64,000 bases of DNA. Origin: Opisthocomus hoazin. Its lineage: Eukaryota; Chordata; Aves; Opisthocomiformes; Opisthocomidae. The notes under the pieces are model-generated. The model was given only the letters and a program-made list of their open reading frames with translations. It was not told the origin of the DNA and searched no databases. Below are positions 26,001 through 39,562 of the stretch, one piece after another. Positions within the stretch are counted from its first letter, which is position 1. Every line of letters begins with the position of its first letter. The DNA is taken from the NCBI RefSeq assembly GCF_030867145.1, contig NC_134415.1:67857300-67921299 (forward strand), in the 5' to 3' direction. The position numbers and the translations under genes were made by a program.

Positions 26001-28256
26001 CCTTTCCTGACAGGTCTCAGTTAGCTGTATGCAAGTATCAGATGGCTGTATGTATAAGGATCAGAGCTATTAAAAAATAAAAGCTTAAGTTTGATCAATC
26101 ATCATTACCTGGCAACATGCTTAAACATTCATTTTGTTGAAGACTTTCTCAGCCTATCTTTAATGCTACACTAGGCTACACTAGGCATTTTAAATTGTTT
26201 ATTTACATTAACATCAGCCACTGTTTGCAGGGAGTCCTCCAAACTAAACAACAAGCAGGCACGAAACCTCTCACATATGAGGGTTGTGCAACACTTACAG
26301 TAACCACTCCTGTGATTTGCCAAGGGAGTCTTACAATGCCAGTTGTTTTCTGCTGAGTCTTTTGTTACAGATCATTGCTCTGACCCATACCCCTCCTTGA
26401 TTTGCCAAGGCTCATGATTAGCTAATATCTTGATGTCTTACAAACATTTGCAATTACAGCACTTCCATGAAGCTGAGTAATTTTTATTCTATAATGTAGA
26501 TGAGGAGATGAAGCGCAAACAAACTGATATTTACAGTAGATGTTAATTTAGGTGGGTAACTTGAGATGCCAGAGTAATTCATAATACAAAAATACTGTAT
26601 ACAGTCAAAACATAGTTGTCACTGTCACATATAAGGCTTTATTGGCAATTTTAGTTTGCAATGGCTTCCAGTAGAGTAACCACACTTGCAGACCAGAATG
26701 TGACGTTTCAAGACCTTCATTTCACCAAGCATTGTTCCTCTTGTTCATCCTCATATCCCCTGTGCCACCTTGCCAGGGCCATACTTTCCTATCTCCCAAG
26801 CCCACCCCAATCCCAAATCTCCAGGAAGAAGCTGCAGCCTGAGCCCCACATGACCCGCTCGGGGCTCAGAAAAACCTCAGGGGAGCAGGAGCTGGAAGGC
26901 ATGGCTCTCTAGCAGCACAGCTCACCAGCTGATGCACACAAACTGACCCAAAGTGGGTCAGTTCTCCTCCCTGGGGTTACTTCTTTCTGGAAGGACTCTC
27001 CTCCTTGGGTTCCACAGCAATACTAAAACTCCTGCTGTTTGAAGATGAGGACACCGATCAACGAGCCATGCTTTAAAAAGTAACAAGCTGCAGTTTGGCC
27101 ACTGCTGATTTGCAGTTTGACTATATTTAGGTATAGTCCCACTGGTATGGTAAAAGATACGTAAATAGCAGTCAATACCTCCTAAATCCCTGCTACAAAG
27201 CATATAAACACCAGAGCATCGTAAATAAAAAACAAGTAGAATTTCTTCATTAGGAGGAAATAATATCTTTTTAATGGTTTTGTTATCAGATACTGTTGAA
27301 GTGTTCTGGTTGGATTGTTTTTTAAATATGCAGTCTGGGATAGACAAACTTTCAAAGATAGATGGAATCACTGAAGTTTGTTAAGGTTACACAAAATTGA
27401 AAGGAGGGCGAGAAACATCGGGCTATCTTAAAAACAGTTCAGTGATGTTAGTTCCATCTATACTTTGACCATAATAAACATTTGTCTTTATTTTGTATAA
27501 TTCTTTCCATGAGCCTGGCTTTAACTTAATTCAGATGGATTCACCTTTGCATATGCTAGTGGCTTGTGTCAGAGCAGATTTATTATCTGCTTGTCTTTTC
27601 TGAATACTTAATATTTGCGTCATCCTGTTGACGATGTTTTTCCAGCAGGCTGTAAACTAGAGTCAGACCAAGTGCGCAGCCACTCAGCTGGAGGACTCGT
27701 GCAGGCTGAGTCACCATCACGCTGTATCCACGGGCTGCACTGGTTCATGGTGAGGAAATAACTCCTGAGCAGGTACCGTCTCCATGTCATGCTGTCTGAA
27801 ATACTGTGAGCTGCTAATATGCTAGTCTGGGAAATTATTTTGTTTCAGTGATGAATCTTCTATGGTCAGCGCTGAACATAATAGTCATTACTCTGCACAT
27901 ATCACTGCTTGCTTTCTGTAAGGAACGGGAACAGCACCAACAGCGATGAAGTGTTGGTGGTGGCTGAGAGGAAGATTTAAAAAGCCATTCGTTCCGAATA
28001 CCTGAAAGAGAAACAAAACGAGGGGGAACAACTCTTTTCAGGTCCATGTGTGAATTCAGAGTGAGGCTTTTTGCTTTCTGTGAAGTTATTCCAGGGCCAT
28101 GAGGATGCAGAATGACAAAGCTGGGATCGTACCTGCTTACTGCTCACTCCCTCCCTCCTCCATGTTCCCCTTCGGATTGGAAGTGGTGTGCAGAGGTCAC
28201 CAAGTATCTACAGAGCAGCCACAGTCCTAAATTCACTCCCGTGGGATTGGTGGGTG
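20053..28256. other. Vanin-TAAR intergenic DNA, first part
   Basis: About 8 kb without a gene I can support. Short frames occur on both strands, the longest being 121 codons at 25388-25753 (+) with an 86-codon antisense partner at 25454-25714, and none resembles a known family. A lone pair of ATTCTATG-like units near 22037-22051 may be a CR1 end remnant, but no CR1 body is attached. Much of 22-25 kb is AT-rich and featureless. Confidence 0.45.
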
Positions 28257-28261
28257 CATGG

Positions 28262-29406
28262 TGTTATGGGTTTGTGTGGCAAGGCTTTAGTAGCAGGGGG
28301 CTATAGGGGTGGCTTCTGTGAGAAGCTGCGAGAAGCTTCCCCCATGTCTGATAAAGCCAGTGCCAGCTGGCTCGAAGATGGACCCGCTGCTGGCCAAAGC
28401 CAAGCCAATCAGTGATGGTGGTAGCGCCTCTGTGTTAACTTATTTAAGAAGGGGAAGAAAAAAAATGGTGAGGAAACAGCAGTGAAGAGAGAGGAGTGAG
28501 ACGATGTGAAAGAAACAACTGCAGACACCAAGGTCAGTGAAGAAGGACGGAGGAGGAGGTGCTTGAGATGCCAGAGCAGAGAGCCTTCCCTTGCCGCTTG
28601 TGATGAAGACCATGGTGAGGCGGGTTTTCCCCCTGCAGCCCATGGAGGTCCACAGTGGAGCAGATATCCACCTGTAGCCCGTGGAAGGGACCCCACGCCA
28701 GAGCAGGTGGATGCCTGAAGGAGGCTGTGACCCCGTGGGGAGTCCCGTGCTGGAGCAGGCTCCTTCCAGGACCTGCAGACCCATGGAGAGAGGAGCCCAC
28801 GCCAGAGCAGGTTTGCTGGCAAGGCTTGTGACCCCGTGGGGACCCACGCTGGAGCAGCCTGTTCCTGAAGGACTGCACCCCATGGGAAGGACCCAGGCTG
28901 GGGCAGTCAGTGAAGAGCTGCAGCCCGTGGGAAGGTCTCACATTGGAGAAGTTTGTGGAGAACTGTCTGCCATGAGAGGGACCTCACGCTGGAGCCGGGG
29001 CAGAGTGTGAGGAGTCCTTCCCCTGAGAAGGAAGGAGCAGCAGAGAATGCGATGAGCTGACCACAGCCCCCATTCCCCGTCCCCCTGCACCGCTCGGGGG
29101 AGGAGGGAGAGAAACGGGAGTGAAGCTGAGCCCAGGAAGAAGGGAGGGGTGGGGGGAAGGTGTTTTAAGATCTGGTTTTATTTCTCATTATCCTACTCTG
29201 ATTTGACTGGTGATGAATTAAACTCCCTTTTCTCCCTAAGTTCAGTCTGTTTTGTCTGTGACAGTAGCTGGTGAGTGATCTCTCCCTGCCCTTATCTCGA
29301 CCCTTGAGCCTTTCACCATATTTCCTTTCCCCTGTCCAGTTGAGGAGGGGGAGTGACAGAGCGGCTTTGGTGGGCACTTTGTATTTATCCAGGCCAAACC
29401 AAAACA
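28262..29406 (+). mobile_element. Solo LTR of an avian endogenous retrovirus, ERVL-like
   Basis: The element begins TGTTATGGGTTTGTG and ends in CA. In between it has the GC-rich, repetitive CCCATGG/CCCGTGG and GGAGCAG text typical of a long avian LTR. A TATTTAAG box lies near 28440 and an ATTAAA signal near 29216, which sets the orientation. Five-base flanks CATGG and CACGG look like a target-site duplication with one later change; five bases fits ERVL-type integration. No internal retroviral region is attached, so it is a solo LTR, left by recombination between two LTRs. Family name is from memory of avian repeats, not a search. Open frames inside it are chance. Confidence 0.83.
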
Positions 29407-29411
29407 CACGG

Positions 29412-32400
29412 GAGCACTGGGGAGGTACAGGGGAGCTGCCTCGCTGTGTGGGTTCCTCTGCTGCACACCCACACTCAGGGCATTCGCTCGCCCTCCTGGG
29501 GAGAGGAGCCAGGGGCTGCCCCTGCGCCCCAGGAACCCTGGACCCTCTGCCTGCTGGAGCAGTTTGTGCTGCCGAGACAATGGACAGCATTATGGCAATA
29601 CTTAGCAGGGCTATCAAATACATGGACTCCCCCCATACCTCATGCAGAGGTAGGTTCTTGGCTTTGGATGGATGTGTTTTGCTTTGCTGTAAAAACATTA
29701 ATTTCTTGGAATCTCTTCTTCCTCTGTGCATTTTAGGGATTTGCATTTAGCTTGGAGTTTGGATTTAGAGTCCTGATCCCTTCGAGAGAGAGAACAAACA
29801 TCACATTACTCTGTATAAACAGCTATTTTTACTGGTCAAGGAAAAGTGATGGCTTCCACTGAAAAGTAAAAACCATGGGAAAAGATCTAGAGGTCAATCA
29901 TCTCATCCGTTCTTAAAATCCCTCTGGTGTAAATCTGGACTAATTTCAGATTATCTTCAGTGGAACTGCGCCAGGTTTGCAGCAAGAGCATTCAGATTAC
30001 TAGTTGGCACATCTTCTCGTTTAACCCATATAACAAAACATTTATTTTTATCTAATAGCTCATTGGGAATTTGTGCGTTTCCCCACGGACTTCAAACACA
30101 TGAATGGAAACTTAAGATAATGTTTTGTAACGCTGTGCTTTTTTTCCTGAGGACTGCATAAATGGCGAGAGAAGTTCAACACTTTCAAAACTCCTCTCTA
30201 ACCATGGGGCCACCTTAGAACCTCCGATAATTTTAAATCCATGATTTCCCTTGCAGAGAGACAGTTTTTAAAATGAAATATATGAAAATGAGAAAATTTC
30301 TTCTTTCTAACATATACTGTAAAACAGTATTTTCTGCCAAATGACCCACAGAAACTCAAGCTGAAAGAATCACAGTAAAAACCAGTGTTGTCCTGCCTTT
30401 TGTATTTTTCATGGTAACAGTTCTCATTCCCAAGCCCCGTTCTGTTCCTTCGCATTTCCAGCGTCCCTTGCATAGTCATGCCTAAGAAGGACAGAATAAT
30501 TTTTTAACACATTCAAATGGGTTTGGTGTCTAGCAAAAGTGCTATTTCCATTCCTTCTGTGCTGTTTTCCATTTTAATTGTATTATGTTTCAAGAACAAA
30601 CAAACAAGAAGCATAGATGACCCAAGGTATGCTAGACAGTGTGACAACATCTCTTTCTCTTGGTTTTTCAAAAATCTGTAAGATAATTATTGCAGAAAAA
30701 TAAATTTTGCAGAAAAGAAAGCCACAGCAACAATTTTGTAGACAAGTTTTTACTTTGAATTTTGATGTATAACTGCTTTACTATATTGCAGACTCAAAAG
30801 ACAGTTGAACACCGAGTATTTATAAGTGCTCTGAGGTCTCCCAAAATAGATCTGGACATATTTATCTATGATACTATAAGTGGCAAGTTTGAGAATATTT
30901 TCATGATCCACATCAGCATTAAGGGGCAAAAAAATGCCTGTTTGAAGCATCTGCACCAACACCATGAAAGCTTGTTACCAAAGTGTTCCTTGTTGCTCTA
31001 AATCAGTTGACAATTTGGCCGCTTAATTACTTAATTATCTTGATATCTTATAACCTGCCACTTTACATTCATTTCAGTAAACATACCATTAAACACCACA
31101 CTCTCCATGCTTACAGCTTCCTCTGGGTCTGTGGTTCATTCCTTTCCGACGTGTATGGGTCCTGCAGTACAAGCTGGTGTATTCAGAGATAACAAAGGCT
31201 AAGTGCTATGCCCGTGGGTTGGTGTTTGGCAGAAGAGGGAAGGACATTTCCAAAAATAGTCTATAAGGAGACATGGCGCTGTGCCCTCCAGTGGCTCTGG
31301 CCTCGGGCGGCCTTCTGCTGCCATGGGGCTGCCGAAAGTGCCTGGTGGACCCTGTGCTGGTCCAGTCCCCACCGCAGACAGTCACGCCTACCGACCAGCT
31401 TCACCCCACTCTCTACCCTACGACATGGTAGGTGTCTGCAGCCTTTGGCCCCAAGAGGGTTTTGGTAGGAACAGGAAGGCTCGCCAGCCCCACAGAAGAG
31501 TCTTTTCTTCTCTAGAGGTGAAGTCAAGGTGAGAGCCCAGCCACACTGATATCAGGGACAAAATTCACCTTTAGAGTCACCAGGCCCCCTTCTCTGCATC
31601 TTTTCTTTTTCAAATATACATTTAATCATTTTAAAGTATATGGGCATTGCCAGTAGTCAGCTAGAGAGCAAGCTTGGCCTGCCCCAGGGACCTGCACTCA
31701 AACCAGCCGCTCTCAGGTTTGCCATTTGAAACTCTCCCCTGCCAGCATCTTCCAGTGATAAGTGCACAGTGCAGGCACGGTGCAGGCAGACAAGATACGA
31801 CTGTCATATAGCCATCTGATAAATGTAATAACCCTACAACATATCATTTTGCATCATTGGCTTTGACTCTTCCTCTTCATTTTATTTCATCTCCCTGAGG
31901 ACTCCTAACCCTTCCAAAGGCCTCAGCAGGTTTCAAAAGAAGCATATCGCCTCCTGGAGCAATGTCACACAAGACAAGGAATGGCAAGTTGTTCTTGCAT
32001 GTTATTGCAAATCAGAAACCGGAGGGAAACGCTCCCTGGTTGGACTCAAAATCTGGTCATGAAAGGAGGCAGAGCAAAACCCCGGGCTTCACAGCTGGCT
32101 GCTGCCCACCCGCCTGCAGCGGAGCAGAGCTGCTCAGGGCAGGGGAAGTTTCCCCAGGGCTCGGCTGGGTGCTGCCAGGAGCTGCTCCTGAAACAAACAC
32201 TTCAAGCAGAGCTGCCCTTCCAGACCGTCTCCTTGGGTTCCAGCCGCGGTGTCATCCGGAGAAGAGGCGCGGCAGGAGAGCAGTGTGTGTGCACGGATGG
32301 GTGTCCTTCCATGAAGTCCCCTTAAAGAGCTGGCCTCCAGACTTCTTTTTAACTATGAGTTTTGTACAGAGTAAGACAACATGGATTTGTTCCCCTAAAC

Positions 32401-35400
32401 TTTACCTTCCCATAATATGTATGTGTCAGGATGGTAATTACCAAGGCCTAAACCTTCACTCCTTAGAGAGAAGTACCTGGCTCCAAGGAACACCCACAGC
32501 TATGAATCTCAAAAGGGTGAAGGCTTCTCTCAAAGACCAATATTTGGGTGCCTAACATTGCTTTGATATTTCCCCAACTCTGAGCAATCGGACTTGACTA
32601 CTCTCCTTGACAAATCCTCTTGACTATCTCAGGCAGTTTCTCACTCAGCCTGGTGGTTGTTTCTGCACTCTTTTTAGTTGGCAAACTCTCTTCCCATAGA
32701 AAGGACAACTTTGCATTGCAAAACCCCAGCTCCTTTATGAGTGAAGCCTCAAGAAAAATGAAAGAACTGAGTTGTTTGCATTCGTTTTTGTACACATTAT
32801 TATAATGAAGCAGTTAACCCAGGTCATGCAGCAGAGATGTCCCTGAGACAGCCAGTATAACTGGGCTTTGGCTGATGGTCACCCCATTAATAGTCTTTTA
32901 TGTTCAGCAGTGTCACTGTTTTAAAGGGCTGCATGGTCTGAGCAAAAAATTGATGCTCTTCATCTCTGACTCCAGTACAGCCAATAATCTGTGTCTACTT
33001 TAAATACCTTTTCAGTAGCTGTGTCTTGCAAATAGCTGTTAAATGATTAGGCTATTTGATTAAACGTGTCTGTTCAGCAGAGTAATCAGAACTAGGCTGA
33101 TAAATACACATCATGTCACTCTGTACACAATATACCTTTTCAAGGAAATCTTACACACTGCTGTAAACTACCTATACTAACAAGGGACTTTTGGAGGCTG
33201 CTCCGGCTGTGGGTTAAATGCTTGCCCTCCCAAAATTTGTGCTGTCCAGAACTGTTATGCTGGTGAAGAGGCTCAGCTGTCTTTTGAGATGGTCTTTAAA
33301 AGGAAGAGGTGCCACTCAATCAGCAGACAGCAAATAAACATCAAGAGCAGACTTCTACACAGCATGAGGGGAGAAAGGTAGGAGGATGGGTTTTTAAAAG
33401 GATGCTTTTTCATATTTCCATTTGATTGAATTTTAAACTTTGTAATTAAATATCTAAGAGAAGTGTTCCGCTTTCTTGTTGAAAACTTCTTCAGTGTTCA
33501 GCTCATTTGGACAGTTTGCCACATGAGTTCTGATTTATTTTGGTTCCATTTCATGCAAAGCCACACGCTTGATCTCTGTTTGACCAATATTTTGGCTGGA
33601 GGTTGGAGTTTCTTCTTTCTGTTTAACTAAAAACCAATATCCCCTGAAAATAAGATTTTTTTTAATAAAAACAGTTTCCAAAGGAGATCATATTTCTTTA
33701 GGCTAAGCAGTTTCTCCGTCAGAGAACAATAGGGAAGTTATTAATCTTTTAAGTAGAAAACTAAAGATAGTACTTTATTGTCTTTGGCTGTTTTTGTAGC
33801 CTGTTTTACCATATTTTTTTAATTTATTTACACATAAACCAAATGAAAATCAAAATCTATATGACACATTTATAAACTGAATGTGTTTAAAACTTTTATA
33901 ATTCTGTCCAGTATATACAGTTTGATTGGTGTTTAATTCTTTCTGCTGTGAAAATTGAAAATTTGGGTTAATAAAGATCCCGCTGACTGTGCATTCTCTA
34001 TCTCAGGTGCAAATATGCCGAAAGAAGGAATGATAGGCAGGAAACAAAATATGAAGAGACAGACCAAAAGTGAAGGAAAAAATACATGAAGTGATAGTTA
34101 AAGTGAGGTCAAAAAGATGGTGTTAAACATTAGTAGGCAGAAAAAAGGGGAAGAAAGAGGCTCCCTAAAGAGTAAATAAATATATATACTTGGATTCCAC
34201 ATGTCCTTGTTTTTCTGAGAGTAGCTCTGGCTGCACCTTGTTGCTGGCACTCGGGTGCCACTGCTTGGAATTACTTGAAAATCCCTCCGTATAACACAGG
34301 CTGTTAATGGTAGCTGCCAGGGTTTTGCAAGCTATAGTTTATCACCCATGTTCAGCTTCCATTTAGCCCCTCATGGCATGGTGTGCTTGTAACAGCACTG
34401 GTTTGATATGGGAAAAACTTAATTATTCTATGTGTTTTATCGAGAATAACCAGAGGCAGCAAAGTCCTAAAGCAAATGGGTTAAATTCATACTGGCTGAA
34501 TTGCCATGTCAGTATTTTTCTGACTTAAAAAAACACATTATATCATAACGATAATGCTAGTGAATAGCATATGCCAATGTTCTTTTTTTGCACAATAAGA
34601 ATATTTTTCTGTTAATTAAAGAAAAAGCAGAGCTTTCAACCAAGAATATTGCTTGCCAAGTGCATATGTACTTTCATTAAGTGCTTTCATAAAAAGAGAG
34701 ACTTGCAAAAGAGACACGCTACTGCAAACACAAGAGAAGGACAGCGATATTTGCGTCCTCAGATGCAGACTGAACCACTGTCCAGAAAATGTTTCTCTCC
34801 GTGTTTGTGCCCTGGCTAAAAATAGTATTAACATAATAAATACACATAACAATGCAAAACTATTAGCACTGGAATAAACTGGACCTGACAGAAATGATAT
34901 TTGCTTATACAGCAACTAGTGCTTCAGATTAGTCAGGCTCTTCCATTATATTTAGGTAGCGAAAGGGCAGGAAAGTTTTTTCTCCTCTTAGATCTTTTCC
35001 TTACATCTTTATTTACAGCTAGAGCCTACAAGAAGTTTGCAGTAAGACGGGATCTGGTGAGGCAGTGTCACCTGCCTGAAAACAGAGGGCTTATGGAAAC
35101 TTCTGTGTTTTGCCAGGCTGCACAGAGGATTCAGTTATTGCTACCAGGACAGGGCTGGAGGAGAGGCTGAGCGTGGCCTCCTCAGATTTAGCTTTCTGTT
35201 TTAGACTTGTAAATCTCAGACTTCTGTATTAAAAAATAAGTTGAGGGAGTTTCAGAATCTAAAATTACTGATTTTCAAGAGCAAAGTGAGAGACACAGGA
35301 CTCCAACCAATTTCGATGAAGACTAGGACTGTTTAAACAGAAAATAATGAAAAGGACTTCTCATCCACTCACTAGACAAGACATCACCCAGTGTGGGCCT

Positions 35401-35590
35401 CTGGAAGCCACTGTTCTTTTGATGTGAGGACATCCCATTGCAGTTCATTTCATCAAATGAGGTTCCCATTTCAAAGGAAGTGTAATAATAAAAGTGTAAT
35501 TCTGTTAGAAGTATAATTACAAAATAGCTTCATCTCTCAGAAATAATGAAATGTGAATTTCCTATGCATCCACATATGTGCAGGTGTTTA
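29412..35590. other. Vanin-TAAR intergenic DNA, second part
   Basis: No gene or mobile element recognised over 6 kb. A 197-codon open frame at 31962-32555 crosses a GC- and CpG-richer patch (about 32060-32330), but its product resembles nothing I know and its tail runs into AT-rich DNA. Any upstream non-coding exon or promoter of TAAR1 would lie at the right end. Confidence 0.45.
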
Positions 35591-35611
35591 CCTTTTTTTC
35601 CCTCCTTGCAG
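35591..35611 (+). promoter_or_regulatory. Candidate splice acceptor before TAAR1
   Basis: A strong pyrimidine tract ending in TTGCAG lies about 105 bases before the TAAR1 start. It would fit an upstream non-coding exon. No matching donor was identified, so this is inference. Confidence 0.25.
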
Positions 35612-35715
35612 CTCTCCCCATATAGAAAAGCAAGAAACAGCTGTAAATGTATCTCAACACTAGGAAAAACAGTACCTGTGCTGCACTCCTACATGGATTT
35701 GAGACCTCAGAAAGG

Positions 35716-36717
35716 ATGCAATTGTGCTGTGAACCCGTAAATGGCTCTTGCATAAGGAGCAGCTGGTCAACCAGTATCCGTTTTTCCATGTATATCTTCA
35801 TGGTCTGCATTATTCTGGCCACACTGGTTGGAAATTTGATGGTTATCATCTCAATATCACATTTCAAGCAGCTCCATACGCCTACTAATTTCTTGATACT
35901 TTCCATGGCTACAGTAGACTTTCTGCTGGGATTCCTTGTCATGCCTTGCAGCATGGTGCGCTCTGTTGAGCACTGCTGGTATTTTGGGGAGCTCCTCTGC
36001 AAGATCCATACGAGCACAGACATTATGCTGAGCACAGCTTCCATCTTCCATCTTTCCTTCATAGCCATCGACCGTTATTATGCTGTGTGTGACCCTCTAA
36101 GATACAAATCAAAGATAAATACTTTTGTTGTCCTGGTCATGATATTTGTAAGTTGGATGGTCCCTGCTGCTTTTGCTTTTGGGATGATCTTTCTAGACCT
36201 AAACTTGCGAGGGGCAGAAGAGATATATAATCATGTCCAATGTGCAGGAGGATGCTTTGTCATTTTTAGTGAAATTTCAGGTGTTGTGGCCTCCACAGTC
36301 TCTTTTTACATCCCTGGATTTATTATGCTATACATCTATAAGAAAATATACTTTATAGCCAAGAGGCAGGCAAGAGCCATTGATGCAATTACCCAAAAAA
36401 AGATGCAATTTGAAATGAAGCACCACATCTCATTCTGCAGAGAAAGGAAAGCTGCCAAGACATTAGGCATAATAATGGGAGTATTTCTTATCTGCTGGAG
36501 TCCATTCTTCTTCTTTACAGCAATCAATCCATTCATGAATTATGTGATACCTCCTATTCTCATAGATGCTTTGGTTTGGTTTGGTTATTTAAATTCTACA
36601 CTTAACCCAATTGTTTATTCATTTTTTTACACGTGGTTTCGCAGGGCCTTAAAGATGATTCTGTTTGGAAAAGTTTTTCAGCAGGACTCTTCCAGGACTC
36701 ATTTGTTGTTAGAGTAA
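35716..36717 (+). CDS. TAAR1: Trace amine-associated receptor 1
   Basis: Single-exon class A GPCR of 333 aa, close to human TAAR1 (339 aa). TAAR1 is the Gs-coupled receptor for trace amines such as tyramine and beta-phenylethylamine. Seven membrane segments are visible, TM1 at about residues 24-48. Asp102 in TM3 (sequence STDIML) is the amine-binding Asp3.32, and Asp119-Arg-Tyr is the DRY motif. The TM7 signature [16 protein letters not shown] is diagnostic for TAARs. One NGS glycosylation sequon lies at residue 9. Near-identical blocks to human TAAR1, such as HCWYFGE and [11 protein letters not shown], separate it from TAAR2 and TAAR5. The frame is open 23 codons further upstream from an ATG at 35647; the start at 35716 was chosen because it matches the mammalian N-terminus. 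It is the receptor nearest the vanins, as in mammals. Confidence 0.95.
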   Translation: MQLCCEPVNGSCIRSSWSTSIRFSMYIFMVCIILATLVGNLMVIISISHFKQLHTPTNFLILSMATVDFLLGFLVMPCSMVRSVEHCWYFGELLCKIHTSTDIMLSTASIFHLSFIAIDRYYAVCDPLRYKSKINTFVVLVMIFVSWMVPAAFAFGMIFLDLNLRGAEEIYNHVQCAGGCFVIFSEISGVVASTVSFYIPGFIMLYIYKKIYFIAKRQARAIDAITQKKMQFEMKHHISFCRERKAAKTLGIIMGVFLICWSPFFFFTAINPFMNYVIPPILIDALVWFGYLNSTLNPIVYSFFYTWFRRALKMILFGKVFQQDSSRTHLLLE

Positions 36718-39557
36718 CATGCTTTAAATGATTGGACTCATGGCTTTGAATTTTTGCCTAGAGGCTGAACACACGGATATAAGAGCTGAAAATGAAGGAA
36801 ACACCTACTTGTTTACTTGTTTACCAAATCTGGTTCAAGCAGATAAGCAACTATTGCACTTTATGTCTTCTTTCATTCCAGATTGGGATTTGTATGCGGT
36901 GTTTTGGTTATACCTATTTATAAGCAATGCACAGAAGAGCAAGACTTTTAAGTTTAAAAAAACTTACAGCAGTTTATATCCCTACTCTTAATCATTAAGA
37001 AATTATTCTGATACAATATTAAATTCTTGAACAAGGTGTGTTTATATTACAATATTTGTGTTTATTTATTGTCTTCTAGAAAAAGCAGAAAAGCCTTTCC
37101 TTTTGAATTTCTAGACATCTTGAGTAATAACCCAAAGCTCTCATGTTTTTTCCCTGTCAGTATGTGTGCAGAGGTCAAAACAGGCCCATAACCAGCCATA
37201 TCATCACGCTCCATAGAAGGAAGATGGGACAAAGAAAAGTCATGCTGCTCCTTCTCTTTCCATATCAACTAGTGCTTGTCACTTTTCAGTTTGTCACTTA
37301 AACACTTTGCTGCTTAGTGAGATAAAAAAGCATGCTTAACTAGATAAAGGATAAGGAAAAATGCAATGTATGAAATGAAAAATTAACCTGACAATGCGAG
37401 AAAATTATGCTTGTCTAATGAATGTTTCAATGTAAGATATTCATCAATTTGCATCTTACAGAACTTTTTTTAGCTTGGATACGTTGTTATTTTGTCTGAT
37501 GCCATTGCTGTGACAGCTGATGAGGAAAGCATATAGAGAGTTGCTACAGAAATGCTATCATTGGCCTGAATGGAAGGTGAACGGGGCAGGTTGGATGTGG
37601 AAGCACCAGGAGGAGTGGCAGAAGAAGAGCTATAAGAATCACCTGGGATGACAGCACCTGGGTGAGCAGGCTGTCAGGGTTACACCTATGGGCAGATGCC
37701 TGAAGGACAGGTAGGAAAGTCAAAAACTAGCATGGGATCACCAGCTGAAGATGACCCACAGTCTGTCATTTTTTTAATCTGTGAACTGGCTTTTCTAGAA
37801 CTAACATATCACCAAACAGAAGGAAATAATACCTTTAGCCTGATCCTGTGACATCTGGCTGGACTATGAAGGACCAGTCCTGGGAATGGACAGAAAAGGA
37901 TTAGTACCTGAGAAGAGACTATGGAGAGAAATTGACGATTCTGTACGGAAGAGCTGTGCTCAGCAGTAAATGGTGTCATCCACTCATGTTGCTGGGACAA
38001 GAGCATACTGTATGTGTATCTCATCTTTCTCTTCTGTGCTCTGTAGAGCACTGAAGCTCTCTGTGATGTAAAGCATAAAAGTTGAATGATGTTATATTTC
38101 AGCAGAGCAAAATATCAGGATCCGAGATTGTCTCTTTTACTGTTTCATAGCCATCTTGTAAGTTTGCACTCTTCAAAATGACATAAGAAGGAACAATGAA
38201 ATATATACACCACATGGGCATTAATCTTTGTTAGTGACAATATGACTACTTCGTACTTTATCTCACAGAAATAAAGTTAAGATAAAAAAACCCCTATCTT
38301 TTTAATAAATGAATGGTTAATTTTCTTCTGCCTTCATCCCCAGTGAAGTTGGCCTGATGTAGCTCATTTTTTCGTGCTCAGTGTTACCTTCTGAAATGAA
38401 CTGCATGATCACTTGGACATCTTGACCTGTCTTGAAATAGCAGTTTCAGAAGTGCTACAAGCTGGGGGTATTATGGACTGAAGGAAAGCCATCTTTCCCT
38501 ATAAGGAATATTGCTTATGTAAGGCTTTTTAAGTATATTTAGTAAGTTCAGCACATATTAACATAGACCCTTCAGGAAGTCAATGGCGAACTTGTTTCTT
38601 TCCCCTCATCCGCTGTTTATCTCCCCGAAAACCTGGAAACATTACTGTGTTTCCAGAGAATTTCAGCTCTACCAGAGTACACAACTGGTCAGTCTCTCTT
38701 CATAACTTGTTCTGGCATCTTTCTGGCATTATTTTCTTGTTGCAGGAGGAGTTTGTGAGTGAATATGATCCCATCTTTCTTGCAGGATAACCTCTAGTTC
38801 AAATAGAGTACACGCCTCAGTAATCTGTGTCTAGACCCCAATGCAAAGCTAATCCACTTCAAACCATAAAAAACAGGCCCACACTCCTGAAGGCTGATAG
38901 CCATCTAATCTAAATTTAGCCATCTAAAGGTCAGGCACTACATCTGCTCTAGTCATTAGTAGCTGTCTTCATACTCACTGCAGAAAAACCACCTCCTTCA
39001 CAGGGTGTTTTATCTCACCAGGTTATCCATTTTTAGGTAAGATGAATTGTTGCTGCAGATATTCTTTCTCTTACTATCAAGAGTAACCTTCCAGTCTCTA
39101 GAACAGATGTTCTGATGGTTTTAGATATAATTTTTAGGTAGATAACATGAGGATCACCCAGCACAGGTGAATCTCACGCTATGGAAAAGTTGGGATGATC
39201 CTGGAACTCCAAAAATGCTTCCATCAAAGGCCAGTTTTCTGGAACTAGCAGTTAGACGTCTTTTCAGGACCAACTCTTGACTAGCAAGAGCCTTGAAACG
39301 AGATTTTGGGTCTACACAGCAATCCATGGAGCTGCTACTGAAGATTTGGCTCAATAGCTGGCAGCTCGAAGAGGGTGGTGGGACGGTGGATGCAGATCCT
39401 TATACCCTGCCCTGGAGTACATCAGGATGGAAGCAGGTCAAAAATTGTCAGCAGCCAGTAGGTCATCTTGAGGAGATGACCTGCCAGGGAGTACAGATTG
39501 GGGAGGCCTTGAATTAGGGAAGGCTTAACCATCCCACATGTGTTGTACAGAAGTTTG
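36718..39557. other. TAAR1 3' flank and intergenic DNA
   Basis: The TAAR1 3' UTR should lie in the first few hundred bases; an ATTAAA near 37018 is a possible end. The rest is non-coding DNA in which I recognise nothing. Frames are under 90 codons. Confidence 0.45.
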
Positions 39558-39562
39558 GAGGG

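Noticed and set aside
28440-29010. Several open frames of 70-147 codons on both strands
   Set aside because: They lie inside the solo LTR and arise from its GC-rich repetitive text; no protein family is recognisable.
35647-35715. Longer N-terminus for TAAR1 from an upstream ATG
   Set aside because: The extra 23 residues have no counterpart in mammalian TAAR1, whose N-terminus aligns with the start at 35716.
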